From Rhizobium sp. FKY42 (GTDB lineage Bacteria; Pseudomonadota; Alphaproteobacteria; Rhizobiales; Rhizobiaceae), in NCBI RefSeq assembly GCF_005222835.1, contig NZ_STGA01000029.1, positions 620,001 to 684,000 on the forward strand: a DNA stretch of 64,000 bases. Reading direction: 5' to 3'. This document shows positions 25,941 through 37,940 of the stretch, piece after piece. The notes beneath the pieces were generated by a model that saw only the letters and a list, made by a program, of their open reading frames with translations, had not been told where the DNA came from and did no database searches. Both the position numbers and the translations under genes were made by a program. Each line of letters opens with the position of its first letter. Position 1 is the stretch's first letter.

Positions 25941-28934
25941 TCACTTCAATGCAGCCAGTTCGCGCAGAGCTGCAGCATCACGGGCAGAAACATCCGGGTA
26001 CGCCGGATCGGAACCGACATCCTTTGTGATCCTCCACGAACGGGCGCATTTGACGCCTTCTGCAAGCTTCGGCTCAACCGCAACCTTCGTGCCATCGTCG
26101 AGACGGAATGCCTCGGCTGTCCCCTCGCCTGCCACGATGGAAATATCCGACGTGATGCAGATTTCCGCGAAATCGAGGCCTTCCAGCGCCTTCAAAAGCT
26201 CCGGATCAGCCACATGCACCACGGGTGCAGCTTCCAGCGAAGAGCCGATACGCTTTTCCTTGCGCTCGATTTCCAGAGCGCCCGTCACCGCACGGCGAAC
26301 GGCGCGCACCTTTTTCCACTTTTCCGAAACCGTCTCGTTGGCCCAGTTCGCCGGGATTGCCGGAAACTGTTCGAGGTGTACGGAGGTGGCGGACGGATCA
26401 CGCGACAGCCATGCCTCTTCCGTGGTAAACGGCATCATCGGCGCAAACCACAGCACGAGGCAGTCGAACAGCTTGCGGATGACGAAGAGGGCCGCGCGAC
26501 GACGGGTCGAAGACGGCGCATCGCAATAGAGCGCATCCTTGCGGATATCGAAGTAGAAGGCCGACAGCTCGACATTGGCGAAATCCGACAGAGCGCGGAC
26601 GATGCGCTTGAAATCGAACTCATCATAGCCCTTGCGCACCAGCTGATCGAGCTCGCTGAGGCGATGCAGCATCAGCTTTTCGAGTTCCGGCAGGTCGGCA
26701 TAGGCAATCTCGTCGCCATGGTCATGCGCCAGCGTGCCCAGCATCCAGCGGATCGTGTTGCGGATCTTGCGATAGGCATCGATATTGGTCTGGATGATCG
26801 TCTTGCCGAGGCGCTGGTCTTCGGCATAGTCGGTCGACATGACCCAGAGGCGCAGGATATCGGCACCCGATTCCTTCATCACATCCTGCGGCGTCACCGT
26901 GTTGCCGAGCGACTTCGACATCTTGCGACCGTCTTCCGCCATGGTGAAGCCATGGGTGATGACGGCGTTATAGGGCGCACGGCCACGCGTGGCGCAGCTT
27001 TCGAGCAGCGAGGAATGGAACCAGCCGCGATGCTGGTCCGACCCTTCCAGATAGACATCGGCCGGCCACTTGAGATCCGGACGATCTTCCAGTGTAAACG
27101 TGTGGGTGGAACCGGAATCGAACCAGACATCGAGGATGTCGGTTACCATCTGCCACTTGTCGCCATCATGCTCGCCGGCGAGGAAGCGTTCCTTGGCGCC
27201 TTCGGCGAACCAGGCGTCGGCCCCTTCCTTCTCGAAGGCTTCGAGGATGCGGGCGTTGACCTTCTCATCCTTCAGCACATTGCCTTCGGCATCGGCGAAG
27301 ACGCAGATCGGCACGCCCCAGGCTCTTTGACGGGACAGCACCCAGTCCGGGCGCTGCTCGATCATTGCGCGCAGACGGTTCTGGCCGCCTGCCGGCACGA
27401 AGCGGGTCTGGTCGATGGCCGAGAGGGCGCGGGTGCGCAGTGTCGTTCCGTCGGACAAATCCTTGTCCATATAGACAAACCACTGCGGCGTATTGCGGAA
27501 GATAACCGGCTTCTTGGAGCGCCAGGAATGCGGGTATTCGTGCTTGATGCGGCCACGGGCAAACAGGTTGTTGGCGGCGATCAGTGCCTCCATGACCCGC
27601 TTGTTGGCATCGCCCTTCTTGCCGTTATCGTCGATAACACGCGCAGCACCGCCTTCAGCGGAGGGGCCGAAACCGGGGGCGTCTTCGGTGTAGAAGCCTG
27701 CGTCATCGACCGGGAACGGGATCTTGGTGTCGATGCCACGGGCTTCGAGCGCCTTGGAATGGCTCATCCAGGCATCAAAGTCTTCACGGCCATGGCTTGG
27801 CGCCGTGTGGACGAAACCGGTACCCGCATCGTCGGTGACATGGTCGCCATCGAGCAGGGGCACGTCGAAAGTGTAACCGAGGTCTGCGAGCGGATGGGCG
27901 CAGGTGATTGCACCGAGTTCGTCGGCGGCAACCTGACGAATGCGCTTGAACTCCAGCTTTGCCTTTGCAAAGGCATCCGCTGCCAGCTTGTCTGCAAAGA
28001 TCAGCTTTTCCCCTGCCTGCGGGCCGAAATCGTTGGCGGCAGCGGTCACTTCGTAGAGGCCGTATTCAATGCGTGACGAATAGGAGATCGCGCGGTTGCC
28101 GGGGATAGTCCATGGAGTCGTGGTCCAGATGACTACGCTCGTTTTGTCGTCCGGAAATGTTAGTGCCGCTGCGATTAATTCAGCGACTTCCGAATTCGTT
28201 TTCCCCTCAGCGTCATTTCTCTGAGGTTGTCCAAAATGGCCAGCCACCACCGGAAACTTCACCCAGATCGTGTCGCTTTCGACCTCGGCATATTCCACTT
28301 CCGCTTCGGCCAGCGCCGTGCGCTCGACAACCGACCACATGATGGGCTTGGAGCCGCGATAGAGCTGGCCGCTCATGGCGATTTTCAGCAGTTCACCGGC
28401 GATGCGGGCTTCCGCGTGGAAGTTCATCGTGGTGTAGGGATTGTCAAAGTCACCCTCGATGCCGAGACGGCGGAATTCCTCAGACTGGATATTGATCCAG
28501 CCTTGCGCGAACTCACGGCATTCCTTGCGGAATTCGTTGATCGGAACTTCGTTCTTGTCCTTGCCCTTGGCGCGGTAGGCTTCTTCGATCTTCCACTCGA
28601 TCGGAAGGCCGTGGCAATCCCAGCCGGGAACGTAGTTGGAATCGTAGCCGCGCATCTGGAACGAGCGGGTGATGACGTCCTTCAGCACCTTGTTCAGCGC
28701 ATGGCCGATATGGATGTTGCCGTTGGCATACGGAGGGCCATCGTGCAGCACGAACTTTTCGCGGCCGGCGGCGGAGGCGCGGAGCTTTTTGTAAAGCCCC
28801 ATCTCCTTCCACTTCTTCGCCATTTCCGGCTCCTTCTGGGGAAGGCCGGCGCGCATGGGGAAATCTGTTTCAGGCAGGAACAGCGTGGTTGAGTAATCTT
28901 GCTTGTCTGCGGTATCGGTCTTGATGTCGGTCAT
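25941..28934 (-). CDS. ileS: Isoleucyl-tRNA synthetase
   Basis: A 997-residue class Ia synthetase. It has the HIGH signature in [11 protein letters not shown], the KMSKS signature in [11 protein letters not shown], the CP1 editing domain and [10 protein letters not shown] between. Within CP1, before [14 protein letters not shown], there is an extra segment of about 30 residues ([13 protein letters not shown] ... [12 protein letters not shown] about 28140-28245) whose codons are clearly more AT-rich than the flanks. It is downstream of ribF and the BrnA-like gene on the same strand. Confidence 0.97.
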   Translation of the reverse strand: MTDIKTDTADKQDYSTTLFLPETDFPMRAGLPQKEPEMAKKWKEMGLYKKLRASAAGREKFVLHDGPPYANGNIHIGHALNKVLKDVITRSFQMRGYDSNYVPGWDCHGLPIEWKIEEAYRAKGKDKNEVPINEFRKECREFAQGWINIQSEEFRRLGIEGDFDNPYTTMNFHAEARIAGELLKIAMSGQLYRGSKPIMWSVVERTALAEAEVEYAEVESDTIWVKFPVVAGHFGQPQRNDAEGKTNSEVAELIAAALTFPDDKTSVVIWTTTPWTIPGNRAISYSSRIEYGLYEVTAAANDFGPQAGEKLIFADKLAADAFAKAKLEFKRIRQVAADELGAITCAHPLADLGYTFDVPLLDGDHVTDDAGTGFVHTAPSHGREDFDAWMSHSKALEARGIDTKIPFPVDDAGFYTEDAPGFGPSAEGGAARVIDDNGKKGDANKRVMEALIAANNLFARGRIKHEYPHSWRSKKPVIFRNTPQWFVYMDKDLSDGTTLRTRALSAIDQTRFVPAGGQNRLRAMIEQRPDWVLSRQRAWGVPICVFADAEGNVLKDEKVNARILEAFEKEGADAWFAEGAKERFLAGEHDGDKWQMVTDILDVWFDSGSTHTFTLEDRPDLKWPADVYLEGSDQHRGWFHSSLLESCATRGRAPYNAVITHGFTMAEDGRKMSKSLGNTVTPQDVMKESGADILRLWVMSTDYAEDQRLGKTIIQTNIDAYRKIRNTIRWMLGTLAHDHGDEIAYADLPELEKLMLHRLSELDQLVRKGYDEFDFKRIVRALSDFANVELSAFYFDIRKDALYCDAPSSTRRRAALFVIRKLFDCLVLWFAPMMPFTTEEAWLSRDPSATSVHLEQFPAIPANWANETVSEKWKKVRAVRRAVTGALEIERKEKRIGSSLEAAPVVHVADPELLKALEGLDFAEICITSDISIVAGEGTAEAFRLDDGTKVAVEPKLAEGVKCARSWRITKDVGSDPAYPDVSARDAAALRELAALK

Positions 28935-29171
28935 GGATCAGCCATCGGAAAAGCGACGCTCGGTCGGTCGCAGGATAAGGAAACTGGCGGCACGTCGCGC
29001 TGGAACCAGCACGGAAAACCCGGACCTTTCCGCTACCGTTCAGGCGGCTGGAAAGGCCGGGCCGATAATTCGCATCAAGGAGGCCGCAGCAAAAACGTTC
29101 ATGATGCCCGGTTCTTTAGGGGTTTTTCGCCATAAAGAAAAGGGGCTTGCGAGGGCGCGGTTCCGGATATT

Positions 29172-29468
29172 CTACTCACTCTTCTGCGCATCCACCACGG
29201 CCCGAAGCGCATCATTGATGCGCTCCTGCCAACCGGGGCCATCATTCTGGAAATGCTCCAGCACGTCGCTGTCGAGCTTGATCGACACCATTTCCTTCAC
29301 CTTGGGCGGAGAGCGACGTTCAACTGCCGGTGCAGCCTGCTTCCTGGCGGGCTTGAACAGTGCCTCTGCGGCCTCCATCGGATTGACCGGTCTGCGCGGT
29401 GTAGAGGCTATGACAGTGCTATCCTTCTCAGAGTTCACGCAACCATCTGTAGCTGCTGCATCGATCAA
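29172..29468 (-). CDS. BrnA-like antitoxin-family protein without a partner toxin
   Basis: A protein of up to 98 residues. The C-terminal ~45 residues match the BrnA/DUF4415 ribbon-helix-helix antitoxin family: VKEMVSIKLDSDVLEHFQ, then GPGWQERINDALRAVVDA. The N-terminal half is a Pro/Ala-rich linker. BrnA normally follows a BrnT toxin gene, but the upstream neighbour here is ribF, so no toxin is present. The start is uncertain: a TTG at 29468 overlaps the ribF stop (TTGA), suggesting coupling, while an ATG at 29378 is possible. It could be a DNA-binding regulator retained after loss of the toxin. Confidence 0.72.
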   Translation of the reverse strand: MIDAAATDGCVNSEKDSTVIASTPRRPVNPMEAAEALFKPARKQAAPAVERRSPPKVKEMVSIKLDSDVLEHFQNDGPGWQERINDALRAVVDAQKSE

Positions 29469-30445
29469 AATGCAATTTTTATATCCAGGTCTGAAATCGG
29501 CTGCACACCGGCAAGGAGCGCGCGAGCCTCTTCTTCATCCCGCTTCATTTGCTCCACCAGAGGATCGAGACCATCGAATTTCAGTTCCGGCCGCAGATAG
29601 CCGAAGAAGGAGACGGCACAGGTTTCACCGTACAGACTGCCGGAAAAATCAAACACAAAGGTTTCCAGCAGCGGCGCACCGTTATCCGTTACAGTCGGTC
29701 GGCGGCCATAACTTGCGACACCATTGTAGACGGTTCCGTCTGCGCGGCGGAATCGCACAGCATAGATCCCCGGCTTCAATCCTGCCTCGGGCGCAATGCG
29801 CATGTTGGCCGTTGGATAGCCAAGCGTGCGGCCCAGTTTTTCGCCATGCACCACCTCGGCTTCCACCGTATAGCGATAGCCGAGAAGACCCGCCGCCTGA
29901 ACGACATTGCCTGCAATCAACAGGTCTCGAATGCGGCTGGATGAAACCACCTCGGCATTCTCGTCGCGGAAGGCATCCACCAGCGACACATCGAAACCGT
30001 AGCGTCTTCCCGCATCCATCAGAAATGCCGGACCGCCCTCGCGGCCACGGCCGAAATGGAAATCGAAGCCGGTGACCACGGAACTGGCCTGCAGCCAATC
30101 CTTCAGAACGGACTGCACGAATTCCTCGGCTGAGCGCTTCGAAAACTCCGCATCGAACGGATATTCGATCACTGACCGAAAGCCCATAGCCTCCAGCAGG
30201 CGCGCCTTCAGCGGCGCAGGAGTAAGCCGAAAAACCGGCTGGTCCGGTTTGAACAGCGTGCGGGGATGCGGTTCGAAGGTCAGCACCAGCGCGGGCACAC
30301 CGCGCTGTTCAGCGATCTCCAGCGCGCGTTCGAGCACGCTGCGATGGCCGCGATGAACGCCATCGAAGTTTCCAATCGCCACCACTCCGCCCTTAAGGGC
30401 ATCCGGTAGCGGTTCCTTCTTCTCGTTGCGGTGAAACACGGTCAT
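29465..30445 (-). CDS. ribF: Bifunctional riboflavin kinase/FAD synthetase
   Basis: A 326-residue enzyme that converts riboflavin to FMN and FAD. The N-terminal nucleotidyltransferase domain has AIGNFDGVHRGHRSVL and later SSRIRDLL; the C-terminal kinase domain has GRTLGYPTANM and GIYAVRF. The family length is as expected. It lies between a HAD phosphatase gene and the BrnA-like gene in a minus-strand run leading to ileS, a common grouping (ribF-ileS). Confidence 0.96.
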   Translation of the reverse strand: MTVFHRNEKKEPLPDALKGGVVAIGNFDGVHRGHRSVLERALEIAEQRGVPALVLTFEPHPRTLFKPDQPVFRLTPAPLKARLLEAMGFRSVIEYPFDAEFSKRSAEEFVQSVLKDWLQASSVVTGFDFHFGRGREGGPAFLMDAGRRYGFDVSLVDAFRDENAEVVSSSRIRDLLIAGNVVQAAGLLGYRYTVEAEVVHGEKLGRTLGYPTANMRIAPEAGLKPGIYAVRFRRADGTVYNGVASYGRRPTVTDNGAPLLETFVFDFSGSLYGETCAVSFFGYLRPELKFDGLDPLVEQMKRDEEEARALLAGVQPISDLDIKIAF

Positions 30446-30459
30446 CGTTCAGGCACCCA

Positions 30460-31314
30460 TTACGCCAGCCGCGGCATCCACCATTTCGGCGTCGCCCCTT
30501 CCCGCTTGAGGTAAGCGTTGAGGATCGCCTCGTCCGTCTGGCCGTTGACCGTATATTCTGCGGCATGAATACCGCCAGAGACATAGAGCAGGTCGAGACC
30601 ATAGCTCAAGGCGCCCTTCACGTCGGTCGGCATTCCGTCCCCCACGGCAATGACCTTGGCAAGGTCGATTTCGCCTCTTACCTCGCTCGCTGCCGCAAGT
30701 GCGGCCTCGTAGATCGGTGAATGCGGTTTGCCAGCGATACGGGTGGAGCCGCCGAGCTGTTCGAAATAGGCGGCAACGGCACCGGCACACGGAATGATGC
30801 GATGGCCGCGCTCGACAACCAGATCCGGATTGGCGCAGATGAGGGGCGCGCCCTTCGCGACAAAGCGCGCCAGCATATCATGATAGTCTTCCGGCACTTC
30901 CTTCTCGTCATCGAAGAAGCCGGTGCAGACGATTGCCTGCGCATCCGCCTCGCCGGTCACGTTCACATCAAGCCCCTCGAACAGCGGCATGTCGCGCTCA
31001 GGGCCGAGGAGAAACACGTTTTTCGGACCCTCGGCGATCAGCTTGCGGGTCACGTCACCGGAGGTCACGATCCGATCATAGGCGCTATCGGGGACGCCCA
31101 GCACGCGCAGCTGGTCAATGACACCCGGCGCCGGACGCGGAGAATTGGTAATGAGAACGACAGCAAGACCGGCCTTGCGCGCCTCTTCCAGCGCCGTGCA
31201 GGCAGCAGGAAACGCATCCACCCCGTTATGCAGAACGCCCCAGACATCGGAGAGGATCAGCTCATAGCCGGTTGTGATTTCACCGAGGGTCTTGATGCGG
31301 TCTGCCATGGTCAT
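30460..31314 (-). CDS. HAD-IIA family phosphatase (TIGR01459 type)
   Basis: A 284-residue HAD hydrolase of subclass IIA. Motif I is LILSDVWGVLHNG (the acceptor Asp followed by VWG, as in this family), motif II ITNSPRPAPGV, with GKPHSPIYEAA and the metal-binding GDGMPTDVKGA near the end. Related proteins are annotated as NagD-like or TIGR01459; no substrate is established. It lies 14 bases upstream of ribF, so a link to flavin phosphates is conceivable but only by position. Confidence 0.88.
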   Translation of the reverse strand: MTMADRIKTLGEITTGYELILSDVWGVLHNGVDAFPAACTALEEARKAGLAVVLITNSPRPAPGVIDQLRVLGVPDSAYDRIVTSGDVTRKLIAEGPKNVFLLGPERDMPLFEGLDVNVTGEADAQAIVCTGFFDDEKEVPEDYHDMLARFVAKGAPLICANPDLVVERGHRIIPCAGAVAAYFEQLGGSTRIAGKPHSPIYEAALAAASEVRGEIDLAKVIAVGDGMPTDVKGALSYGLDLLYVSGGIHAAEYTVNGQTDEAILNAYLKREGATPKWWMPRLA

Positions 31315-31432
31315 CCGGTCTTTTCATGAAAACTACTGGTGCTGACATGGCAAAGCCGGACCGGCTTGGCAAGGAGTTTCAGTCAAGCCGAATGATGCCA
31401 GTGTGTTCATGATGCGCGTGCGCCGGATTGGT

Positions 31433-32797
31433 TTAGCTTGTAAATACCTGCCAGCCTACGCCCGCCAGAGCGCAGAAGGCCAGCACTTTCACCATTCCAG
31501 CTTGTATCCGGATCAGCAGAAAGGCGGAAACCAGAAACAGCAACAGAGCCGCACCATCGAGAGACGATAGAACCGGCACAAGAAGGCCCGAGACATCCTT
31601 CCCCGGTATCGGTGGCAGCAGAGGGATGCGATGCATTTCCTTGAAAAGCACGTGCAAGCCGAACCAGAGCGCCAGGTTGCAGATGACGCCGACAACTGCT
31701 GCAGTGATCGCCGACAGCGCCGCAGACATGCGGGCATTGCCCCGCAGACGTTCAATGTAAGGGGCTCCGGCAAAAATCCAGATGAAGCTCGGCACGAAGG
31801 TCGCCCAGGCAGCAAGAAGTGCGCCGAGAATGCCGCCAATCACCGGATCGATTCCGTTCACGGTTCTGAAGCCGACGAGATAGCCGATATGGGACAGGAC
31901 GAGCACAAGCGGGCCCGGCGTCGTTTCCGCCAGCGCCAGACCATCGACCATTTCACCTGGCTTCAGCCATCCGTAATCCTGGACGACAACCTGCGCCACA
32001 TAGGGAAGGACCGCATAGGCACCACCGAATGTGACCATGGCCATTTTGGAGAAGAATGCAAACAGGGTGACCAGACTTTCAAACCCGCCCGCGACCCAGA
32101 GGAAGAGCAGCGGCAATTGCCAGACTACGACCCAGAACAGGAGCGATAAAAGCTGGGAGGCCAGAGCAGGCCGCCTTATCGCTGCATCGTTCGACGGGGA
32201 GACTGGAGCGGCAATCCGGCTCCGCCAGTAACCGAGTAGGCCTGATCCGAGTACCACAAGCGGAAACGGCAGGTCCAGGACAAAGAGAGCCAGGAAGGCG
32301 CCGACCGCAAGCGCAATATGAAAGCCTGATTTCAACGTTCGCGCGGAAAGGCGAACCAGTGCCTGCACGACGATCGCGAGAACCGCAGCCTTGAGGCCAA
32401 AAAAGAGGCCCGTCAGCCAGTCGGTCTGCTGATACAGCGCATAGGCTGTGGAAAGGCCGATCATGACGGCGAGGCCAGGAAGCACAAACAGAAGTCCAGC
32501 CAAGACCCCGCCACGCACACCCTTGACGAGCCAGCCAATATAGGTGGCAAGCTGCTGGGCTTCCGGTCCGGGAAGCAACATGCAGTAGCTCAAGGCGTGC
32601 AGAAATCTCTCCTCGGAAAGCCACTGCCTTTCTTCGACCACAGCCTTGTGCATCATCGCGATCTGGCCCGCTGGCCCGCCGAAACTCAACAGGCCGATAC
32701 GGGCAAAGACGCCCAGAACCTCCGAGAATTCAGGGGTTTTAACCGATTGCGGACGATCGGACGAAGAATCGAGGGTTGCAGGAAGGGATTCAGACAC
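31433..32797 (-). CDS. chrA: Chromate efflux transporter, long-chain CHR family
   Basis: A 454-residue membrane protein with two homologous CHR domains. The first has the signature ARIGLLSFGGPAGQIAMMHK and LLPGPEAQQLATYIGW; the second has KMAMVTFGGAYAVLPYV and ETTPGPLVLVLSHIGYLVGF. It is predicted to export chromate. The start appears to be a GTG at 32797 without a strong ribosome-binding site, so the true N-terminus is uncertain. It is divergent from groES, and the two share the CIRCE-containing region. Confidence 0.9.
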   Translation of the reverse strand: MSESLPATLDSSSDRPQSVKTPEFSEVLGVFARIGLLSFGGPAGQIAMMHKAVVEERQWLSEERFLHALSYCMLLPGPEAQQLATYIGWLVKGVRGGVLAGLLFVLPGLAVMIGLSTAYALYQQTDWLTGLFFGLKAAVLAIVVQALVRLSARTLKSGFHIALAVGAFLALFVLDLPFPLVVLGSGLLGYWRSRIAAPVSPSNDAAIRRPALASQLLSLLFWVVVWQLPLLFLWVAGGFESLVTLFAFFSKMAMVTFGGAYAVLPYVAQVVVQDYGWLKPGEMVDGLALAETTPGPLVLVLSHIGYLVGFRTVNGIDPVIGGILGALLAAWATFVPSFIWIFAGAPYIERLRGNARMSAALSAITAAVVGVICNLALWFGLHVLFKEMHRIPLLPPIPGKDVSGLLVPVLSSLDGAALLLFLVSAFLLIRIQAGMVKVLAFCALAGVGWQVFTS

Positions 32798-32816
32798 TTT
32801 TTTGCAAAGCCTGTTC

Positions 32817-32844
32817 TTGACTCAGTCAAGAGCCGATCTTATCT
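32817..32844 (+). promoter_or_regulatory. Promoter of groESL
   Basis: TTGACT (32817-32822), preceded by C as in the rhizobial CTTGAC box, and TTATCT (32839-32844) are 16 bases apart, just upstream of the CIRCE element. Overlapping RpoH use cannot be excluded. Confidence 0.6.
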
Positions 32845-32852
32845 CTGCGCCG

Positions 32853-32879
32853 CTAGCACTCGCACAGAGTGAGTGCTAA
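32853..32879 (+). promoter_or_regulatory. CIRCE operator (HrcA-binding)
   Basis: The arms CTAGCACTC (32853-32861) and GAGTGCTAA (32871-32879) enclose 9 bases. This is the consensus element with a single mismatch in the first base of the left arm. It indicates repression of groESL by HrcA and release on heat shock. Confidence 0.95.
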
Positions 32880-32934
32880 CAACAATGATACGGGCCTCAA
32901 GCCCGTCAATGTCATTTGATCGAGGGATTAGACA

Positions 32935-33231
32935 ATGGCAAGCACCAATTTCCGCCCGCTGCACGACCGCGTTGTCGTTCGTCGCGTCGAATCTGAAGCA
33001 AAGACGAAGGGTGGCATCATTATTCCGGACACCGCGAAGGAAAAGCCGCAGGAAGGCGAGATCGTCGCCGTCGGTTCCGGCGCTCGTGACGAGTCCGGCA
33101 AGATCGTCGCACTCGACGTCAAGGTTGGTGACCGCGTTCTGTTCGGCAAGTGGTCCGGCACGGAAGTGAAGCTCGACGGCGAAGACCTTCTCATCATGAA
33201 GGAAGCCGACATCATGGGTATCATCGGCTGA
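32935..33231 (+). CDS. groES: Co-chaperonin GroES
   Basis: A 98-residue GroES cap protein: [23 protein letters not shown] (mobile loop), [20 protein letters not shown] and a typical DIMGIIG C-terminus. GAGGGA precedes the ATG. It is the first gene of the heat-shock operon, 55 bases after the CIRCE element, and is followed by groEL after 74 bases. Confidence 0.98.
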   Translation: MASTNFRPLHDRVVVRRVESEAKTKGGIIIPDTAKEKPQEGEIVAVGSGARDESGKIVALDVKVGDRVLFGKWSGTEVKLDGEDLLIMKEADIMGIIG

Positions 33232-33302
33232 TTTCCAGTCGATTTTCTTCCATCATCACAAGATTGAACGACAGTGAGCTGTAACGCTCAGAGGAGTTTT
33301 AA

Positions 33303-34943
<1,641 letters not shown>

Positions 34944-34971
34944 GTCCAAGCCCTACGGCATCTGGAATAGG

Positions 34972-35000
34972 AAGGGCGGCTCGCAAGGCCGCCCTTTTTT
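34972..35000 (+). terminator. Terminator of groESL
   Basis: AAGGGCGGC (34972-34980) pairs with GCCGCCCTT (34988-34996) around a 7-base loop, then a run of T to 35000. Confidence 0.9.
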
Positions 35001-35022
35001 ATTGGCCTTGTGAAATGCGGTA

Positions 35023-35337
35023 TCAATAATATCCACGACCGTTGTGGCTCTTGCGGTAGATGTTGCGCGACGCACGATCCTGCATGCGCTCGATCTTGCG
35101 GCGTTCCTGGCGAGTAACATAGCCATCCCGTCCGGCGAGAGCCTGGGCGCGATCGATCTTGCGCTGCTGCTGGATGAGGCGTTGCGCCTCCCGCGGCGTC
35201 AACTCACCCTGGCGAAGTGCACGGTGAATGCGCTGTTCCTGACGATATTCGCGCGCTTCGGAACGATAGGTCTGTGCGAAGACCGGGACCGAAGAGGCCA
35301 TGACGAGGGCTAGAGCACTGATGATGATTTTGTTCAT
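35023..35337 (-). CDS. Small basic exported protein
   Basis: A 104-residue protein with a signal peptide (MNKIIISALALVMASSVPVFAQ) and a very basic, helical mature part: HRALRQGELTPREAQRLIQQ, then GYVTRQERRKIERMQDRASR and NIYRKSHN. The repeated 'GELT-REA-RL' and 'DG-VT-ER--L' pattern is shared by uncharacterised periplasmic proteins in many Proteobacteria. Function is unknown. AAGGA before the ATG at 35337 sets the start. Confidence 0.75.
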   Translation of the reverse strand: MNKIIISALALVMASSVPVFAQTYRSEAREYRQEQRIHRALRQGELTPREAQRLIQQQRKIDRAQALAGRDGYVTRQERRKIERMQDRASRNIYRKSHNGRGYY

Positions 35338-35585
35338 TGGTGTTTCCTTCGGACGCTTGTGTCTGGGGCTCAAGGTGCCCGGCGCCACCTGAATATGATA
35401 TGAAGTCAGTATTCAGATTTGCAGACCAAACGCGGCAAGCACTATCACGTTCCGATCACGGAATTGTTGTTCACCAAAATCGAACAATTCGTTGCCTGTT
35501 GTTCATCTTCCTTCATGCGGCAATGTGGCGCATAAGATTGGTCATCGACATTCAATGCCTTGAACGGCTTTCTGGAGATTACCCA

Positions 35586-36038
35586 ATGTCCTCGACGAAC
35601 AACGCGCTGATCCTTGTCGCGCGCATCTTTCTCTCTGCAATGTTCATCATGGCAGGCTTCGGCAAACTGGTTGACCCGGCTGGTACGGCCGGCATGATTG
35701 CGAACGCTGGCTTTCCGCAGACTCTGGCTCCGGCGCTCGCCTACCTCGCAGGGGCTTTCGAACTGGTTGCAGGCCTTGCCGTGCTCGTCGGCTTCCAGGT
35801 CAAAATCGTCGGCTGGGCTTTGGCCGCCTTCTGCCTTTTCACTGCCTTCGTTTTCCACGGCAGCCCTATCAATGTGCCCGCCTTCCCTGAGGGCGCAAAC
35901 AAGCTCCTCAGCACGTTCAACCAGATTATGATGATGAAGAACATCACGCTGGCTGGCGCCTATCTTCTGCTGGCAACCGTCGGTGCAGGCGCTTACTCGC
36001 TCGATGCACGTCGCGGCGCAAAGCCAGCGCTGGCCTGA
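35586..36038 (+). CDS. DoxX-family membrane protein
   Basis: A 150-residue membrane protein with four predicted helices. DoxX-family marks are LILVARIFLSAMFIMAGFGKL, the FELVAGLAVLVGF helix and an internal HGSPIN loop. Roles suggested for relatives include quinone- or thiol-linked redox functions, none shown for this type. GGAGAT before the ATG at 35586 supports the start. A strong two-way terminator separates it from hisG. Confidence 0.88.
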   Translation: MSSTNNALILVARIFLSAMFIMAGFGKLVDPAGTAGMIANAGFPQTLAPALAYLAGAFELVAGLAVLVGFQVKIVGWALAAFCLFTAFVFHGSPINVPAFPEGANKLLSTFNQIMMMKNITLAGAYLLLATVGAGAYSLDARRGAKPALA

Positions 36039-36064
36039 TCTTTCGCCTGACCTCCAAGGCACAT

Positions 36065-36102
36065 AAAAACCCGCCGGATCGACAAGGATCCGGCGGGTTT
36101 TT
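36065..36102. terminator. Two-way terminator between doxX-like gene and hisG
   Basis: AAAAACCCGCCGGATC (36065-36080) pairs perfectly over 16 bases with 36087-36102 around a 6-base loop, giving a T tract on both strands. Confidence 0.92.
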
Positions 36103-36122
36103 CCATGCTTTGAAGAATGGTT

Positions 36123-36818
36123 TCAGAGAACGCTTCGTACGGCCTCGATGATGCGGCCAACGGTCGGATTGCCCTCATGCTCCGGCTTTCTTGCCCGGAC
36201 AAGGCAAGCCTCGGATCTCAGGATCACGCCATCGGAAAGCACCTTCAGATGATTGGCTTTCAGCGTCGATCCGGTCGTGGTAATATCAACGATGATATCC
36301 GCCTGCCCTGCTGCCGGTGCGCCTTCTGTCGCGCCCAGACTTTCCACGATGCGGTAAAGCTGAATGCCGTGGCTTCCGGAAAAATGCTGCTGGGTGAGCC
36401 GCCAGTATTTGGTCGCAATCGCCAGACGCCGGCCATGACGGGCGCGAAACTCCGCCGCGACATCGCCGAGATCGGCCATGGTTTCGACATCGAGCCAGAT
36501 ATCCGGTACGGCAACGATGACATCGGCATTGCCGAAGCCAAGCCGCGCGGCAATTTCCACCCGCTTGTCCGCTTCCGCCAGACCTTCGCGGATCAGATCC
36601 TCGCCGGTCACGCCGAAATCCACAGTCCCGTTGCCGATCTCGCGGGAGATCTCGGATGCCGAGAGGAAGGCGATTTCCACATCGTCCCAGCCTTCGACAC
36701 GGCCGCGATAGGAGCGGTCATTGCCGACGCTGGTGATTTTCATGCCTGCTCGTTCGAAAATGGCCGAAGCGTCATCTTTCATGCGCCCCTTGGAGGGCAG
36801 CCCGATGGTTATCGTCAT
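36123..36818 (-). CDS. hisG: ATP phosphoribosyltransferase, short form
   Basis: A 231-residue HisG_S catalytic subunit, the first enzyme of histidine synthesis. [18 protein letters not shown] and the PRPP-binding [15 protein letters not shown] are present; the C-terminal regulatory domain of long HisG is absent, as expected when HisZ is present. It overlaps hisZ by 4 bases (ATGA) and is the last gene of the hisS-hisZ-hisG run. Confidence 0.96.
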   Translation of the reverse strand: MTITIGLPSKGRMKDDASAIFERAGMKITSVGNDRSYRGRVEGWDDVEIAFLSASEISREIGNGTVDFGVTGEDLIREGLAEADKRVEIAARLGFGNADVIVAVPDIWLDVETMADLGDVAAEFRARHGRRLAIATKYWRLTQQHFSGSHGIQLYRIVESLGATEGAPAAGQADIIVDITTTGSTLKANHLKVLSDGVILRSEACLVRARKPEHEGNPTVGRIIEAVRSVL

Positions 36819-37939
36819 CGTAAGGCCTCCAAAGACTTTTCAATCCGATCCAGCCACATGGAAAAGCCGACAGCCGGGATATGGTCCTTTGCGCCAAGCA
36901 GCGTCAGCATGCGGTCATAGCGACCGCCGCCTACTAGCACATCGTGCCCGCCGCGCACGGTAATCTCGAAAACGAGGCCAGTATAGTAATCCAGCGGACG
37001 GCCGAAGGCGGCTCGCCAGGTGATATCGGCCAGTGAAGCGCCAGCCTTGCCAAGTGCCGCCACGCGGGCATCGAAGCCTTCTATCGCCTTTGCCAGCGGC
37101 AGGTTGGCAGACTTTGCAAAATCAGCCAGCACTCCCGGCGCATAGCGCAGCGAAACATTGATGGAGAGGAACTCCTTCAAGGCGTCGAGCTTGGTCGCGT
37201 CCAGCGAAACGCCCGCCAGGTGTCGCTTCTCCTTGAGACGGCGTACGATTTCTTCCGGCGAACGGCTGGCATTCGTCAGGTAGCCGGTCCGGTCCATCTC
37301 GTTGGTCAGATGCGCCACCAGTCCTGCTTCGTCCCCGGCCTCCAGCAGAAGCTCGACCTCCGGTGACAGACCCGCCACGGGTTGCGCCTTGGCCAGGCGC
37401 GCAATCATTGCCTCTAGCAGATCCGTCTGGCCAAAGGCGCGAACCAGCCGACGCTGCCAGCCTGCGGGGAGACCAAGAGCCGCGACCACCGCTTCGAACA
37501 CGGCCTGATCACCGATGGTCACGGCAAAGGCTTTGCCGGGCAGAACGTTTTGCAGGCAACCCAGCGCATCGGCAACGATGCGGGCATCGGCGCTGGCTGC
37601 ATCCTTTTCGCCGAGATCCTCGATTCCAGCCTGATAGAACTCGTTCGCGCCCTCGCGGCGCTGGCGAAACACCTGCCCCAGATAAGAATAGCGCTTTGGC
37701 GTGCCCGTCGCCGTTTCGATGTGGCGCAGGCAGACGGGAATGGTGAATTCCGGCCGCAGGCAAAGGCTTTCCCCCCGCTCGTTCTCGGTCAGGAAAATCC
37801 GCCGCCGCAGATCCTCGCCCGCCATATCGAGAAAGGGTTCGGCAGCTAAAATCACGGGCGTATCCACCCGCATGGCGTTGCGCGTGGCAAAATCGTCCAG
37901 AATGATCCCGGCAAAATCCGGCATGTCGGTCAGTGGCAT
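36815..37939 (-). CDS. hisZ: ATP phosphoribosyltransferase regulatory subunit
   Basis: A 374-residue paralogue of histidyl-tRNA synthetase that binds HisG_S and carries the histidine feedback site. It keeps the class II fold ([52 protein letters not shown]) but lacks the C-terminal anticodon-binding domain. The ATG at 37939 lies one base after the hisS stop; longer frames add an unrelated leader. Its ancestor, hisS, is directly upstream. Confidence 0.94.
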   Translation of the reverse strand: MPLTDMPDFAGIILDDFATRNAMRVDTPVILAAEPFLDMAGEDLRRRIFLTENERGESLCLRPEFTIPVCLRHIETATGTPKRYSYLGQVFRQRREGANEFYQAGIEDLGEKDAASADARIVADALGCLQNVLPGKAFAVTIGDQAVFEAVVAALGLPAGWQRRLVRAFGQTDLLEAMIARLAKAQPVAGLSPEVELLLEAGDEAGLVAHLTNEMDRTGYLTNASRSPEEIVRRLKEKRHLAGVSLDATKLDALKEFLSINVSLRYAPGVLADFAKSANLPLAKAIEGFDARVAALGKAGASLADITWRAAFGRPLDYYTGLVFEITVRGGHDVLVGGGRYDRMLTLLGAKDHIPAVGFSMWLDRIEKSLEALR

Positions 37940-37940
37940 G

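Noticed and set aside
26214..28076. 620-codon plus-strand frame inside ileS
   Set aside because: Antisense of a highly conserved gene; no initiation site and no recognisable domain.
28935..29171. Possible T-box or other riboswitch upstream of ileS
   Set aside because: No T-box sequence or ordered stems could be found in the 237-base gap, and T-boxes are not expected in Proteobacteria.
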